Assembly: GCA_050289385.1 (NCBI GenBank)
Contig: JBNKFQ010000235.1
Span: 1 to 6,532, forward strand
Origin: JBNKFQ01 sp050289385
GTDB taxonomy: Bacteria > Pseudomonadota > Gammaproteobacteria > Pseudomonadales > Porticoccaceae
Reading direction: 5' to 3'
Length of the DNA: 6,532 bases
Positions 4,551 to 6,532 of this stretch are shown here, in pieces (position 1 is the stretch's first letter; each line of letters begins with the position of its first letter). The position numbers and the translations under genes were made by a program. Under the pieces are notes generated by a model. It saw only the letters and a program-made list of their open reading frames with translations, did not search any database and was not told the origin of the DNA.

Positions 4551-6532
4551 ATGTCCAATAATAAATCACCCAACAATAGCCACATCACTCAAAACGCTGC
4601 ATCAACCGAGGGCCAGAAAATGCCTGGCGAAGATGTATCGGCAACAAATAATGCAGGTATTTCCCGGCGCACATTTATGCACAGCTCCGCGGGTACACTG
4701 TTGATGGCAGGTGCTGTCAGTCCGCTGGTTATCAACCAGGCATCCGCTGACTCAGACCGTGCCAGCGCGGCAGAATGTGAGGCTGTAAAAAAGCCGGGCA
4801 AGGAGGAAATTCTGGCTCGTTACCAGCGAGCGCGCGAAATGGAATATGCCGGTTCCAATAAAAATATTGCCCGTAATACAACGGTATATCCCTTCTGGAT
4901 AGAGGGAAGTGACCGTTTTTGGTATATCCGCGAAACCAAAAACGGTAAACAGTATCGGCTAGTGGACCCACAAAATGTGGGCAACAAAATTGCCTTTGAT
5001 CATTCGGCATTGGCTCGGGCGCTGTCGGCTGCCAGTGGAGAAAAGGTGGACCCGGATAACTTGCCCATATCGTTTCTCGAGTTTCATGGAACACCCGTGC
5101 AGATTTCCTTTGACGCATTTGACAAGCGCTGGCGCTATCATTCGCAGCAGCACAGTTGTGAAGAACAGGTCAAATACCCAAGTGACTGGAAAATATCTCC
5201 AGATGGTAAACTTGCGATATTCGTGCGCGACTTCAATCTCTGGTTGCGCGATCTGAAATCCGGCAAAGAGCGGGCATTGACGCAGGATGGTGAGCGCTTC
5301 AATGTATATGCGAGCATGCCTACCGCATACGGACGCCAGGAGGCTCAGGCTGTAGATGCGATATGGTCGCCTGATTCCAAACGCGTACTGACTCATCAAA
5401 TGGATACCCGCAAGGTAAAAACCGGTGTACCCCTGGTGCAGCACGTGCCGCCAGATGGTAGTTTGCGGCCCGTGATTTATAACCCGGAAAGACGGGTAGC
5501 CTTTCCCGGCGATGAACATATCGACGTATATCGTTTTTTCAGTATTGATGTTGATACCGGCAATATCCAGCGCGCCGACTATCCGGAAAGCCCGGTCTTC
5601 TGGCCGCCTTACGCGGGCTTTTTTATTGGTCAGCGCGGTTGGTGGGACGAAAACAGCCAACAAGCCTATTTTGTTGAGCTGGAGCGTGGCGGCTTGACGG
5701 CGCGTCTGTTGTCTTTTAATACCAGCACCGGCGCAGTGCGCATAATCATCGAAGAAAAATCGGCCGGGCACTTTGATTTTATGCCCAACTCTCACTTGCA
5801 CGCCATGTTATTGCCACTACCTGGCGGGCGCGAGGTGGTCTGGTTCTCCGAGCGCAGCGGCATGCCGCACTTGTACCTTTACGACCTGAAAACCGGTGAG
5901 TATAAAAATGCCATCACCAGCGGTGACTGGATGGTTCGCAATATCCTTCATTACGACGCCAGCAGCCGCGAATTGCTGATTCAAACTGCTGGTCGGGTGG
6001 CCGGTCGCAATCCTTATTATTGTGATATTTGTCGCGTGAACATTGACAGTGGTGAGTTGAAAACACTGGTATCGAGCGATCACGAATATCTGGTGGTTCA
6101 CCCCAAAAGCCGACCCGGCTTCATGGCTAAATACGCCACTGGCGGCATGGAAGTGAATAGCGTATCCAGCAGTGGTCAGTATTTGGTAACGACGCGTTCG
6201 CGCACCGACCAGGTGCCCGTCAGTCTGCTTTTGGACCGTGAAGGTAACACGATCCTCGAGCTGGAAACCGCCGATGTGTCGGGTTTGCCCGAGGGCTGGC
6301 AGTGGCCGGAACCGGTGATGTTAAAAGCGGCAGATGGTCGAACAGATATTTACGGTGTGGTGTTTCGGCCAAGGGATTTTTCGCCGGACCGCAGTTATCC
6401 GGTACTGGATTGCACATACAGCGGCATGACACCGGTGGGTTCCTTTACCAACAACGATATTGGCAGCTGGCGTTATTTTGATGCGGCCGCTTACGCAGAA
6501 CTGGGTTTTATTGTGGTAATGATTAATGCGCG
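4551..6532 (+). CDS. Tat-exported S9-family (DPP IV/prolyl oligopeptidase-like) serine peptidase, 3' truncated by the window
   Basis: The frame stays open from the ATG at 4551 to the right edge (660 complete codons). AGGAG at 4539-4543 lies 7 bases before the ATG. A twin-arginine motif SRRTFM (38-43) and a hydrophobic stretch ending QASA (to residue 66) indicate Tat export of a folded protein to the periplasm. Residues from about 85 to 575 form a DPP IV-type beta-propeller, with blade motifs SPDGKLAIFVRDFNLWLRDL (216-235), IWSPDSKRV (271-279) and FSERSGMPHLYLYDLKTGE (432-450). The alpha/beta-hydrolase domain begins near 588 (MLKAADGRTDIYGVVFRPRDF) and reaches FIVVMINA at the edge. The nucleophile elbow (GxSxG) and the Asp and His of the triad should follow within about 200 residues but are not visible, so activity is unproven. 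An alternative start at 4620 also has a good ribosome site. Substrate preference is unknown. The surface-signalling genes upstream suggest it may process an imported peptide, possibly in the manner of lasso-peptide isopeptidases, which belong to the same family. Confidence 0.92.
   Translation, partial: MSNNKSPNNSHITQNAASTEGQKMPGEDVSATNNAGISRRTFMHSSAGTLLMAGAVSPLVINQASADSDRASAAECEAVKKPGKEEILARYQRAREMEYAGSNKNIARNTTVYPFWIEGSDRFWYIRETKNGKQYRLVDPQNVGNKIAFDHSALARALSAASGEKVDPDNLPISFLEFHGTPVQISFDAFDKRWRYHSQQHSCEEQVKYPSDWKISPDGKLAIFVRDFNLWLRDLKSGKERALTQDGERFNVYASMPTAYGRQEAQAVDAIWSPDSKRVLTHQMDTRKVKTGVPLVQHVPPDGSLRPVIYNPERRVAFPGDEHIDVYRFFSIDVDTGNIQRADYPESPVFWPPYAGFFIGQRGWWDENSQQAYFVELERGGLTARLLSFNTSTGAVRIIIEEKSAGHFDFMPNSHLHAMLLPLPGGREVVWFSERSGMPHLYLYDLKTGEYKNAITSGDWMVRNILHYDASSRELLIQTAGRVAGRNPYYCDICRVNIDSGELKTLVSSDHEYLVVHPKSRPGFMAKYATGGMEVNSVSSSGQYLVTTRSRTDQVPVSLLLDREGNTILELETADVSGLPEGWQWPEPVMLKAADGRTDIYGVVFRPRDFSPDRSYPVLDCTYSGMTPVGSFTNNDIGSWRYFDAAAYAELGFIVVMINA

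Noticed and set aside
4444..4704. Plus-strand 86-codon open frame spanning the palindrome and the peptidase start
   Set aside because: It overlaps the peptidase N-terminus in another frame, has no clear ribosome site and no recognisable features.
4959..5801. Long minus-strand open frame (280 codons) opposite the peptidase
   Set aside because: The + strand frame has clear Tat, propeller and hydrolase features throughout; the minus-strand product shows no recognisable domain and is a shadow of coding bias.

Overview
The window looks like chromosomal DNA from a Gram-negative gammaproteobacterium of medium GC content. Clues are the TonB-dependent receptor with a periplasmic STN domain, the FecI/FecR pair, a Tat-exported peptidase, Shine-Dalgarno sites and intrinsic terminators. 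The receptor's VTAQKREQ-type TonB box region resembles the large receptor families of marine and soil Cellvibrionales/Alteromonadales-like bacteria, but the genus cannot be fixed from sequence reading alone. All supported genes are on the + strand.

Layout: (1) bases 1-45 are the probable last 14 codons of an upstream gene. (2) A FecI-type ECF sigma factor (132-734) overlaps by 4 bases a FecR-type membrane anti-sigma/sigma regulator (731-1783), forming one translationally coupled operon that ends in a probable intrinsic terminator (1793-1835). (3) A 788-residue TonB-dependent transducer receptor (1966-4332) has its own promoter-like element and a strong terminator (4355-4391). (4) A 159-bp gap holds a 28-base near-perfect palindrome. 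(5) A Tat-exported S9 (DPP IV/prolyl oligopeptidase-like) serine peptidase begins at 4551 and runs off the right edge, so its catalytic triad lies outside the window.

Working model: this is a cell-surface signalling system. The receptor binds an extracellular ligand; its STN domain signals to the periplasmic part of FecR; FecR releases or activates the sigma factor; the sigma factor transcribes the receptor and probably itself. The main evidence for the last step was found by direct reading. The 12-base string AAAACTCAGGGT, followed after exactly 15 bases by TCGTGT, occurs upstream of the sigma/FecR operon (48-80) and again upstream of the receptor (1852-1884). It is a good candidate for the sigma factor's own promoter. 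The neighbouring periplasmic peptidase suggests that the ligand may be a peptide or peptide-derived natural product rather than a plain iron chelate, but that is inference.
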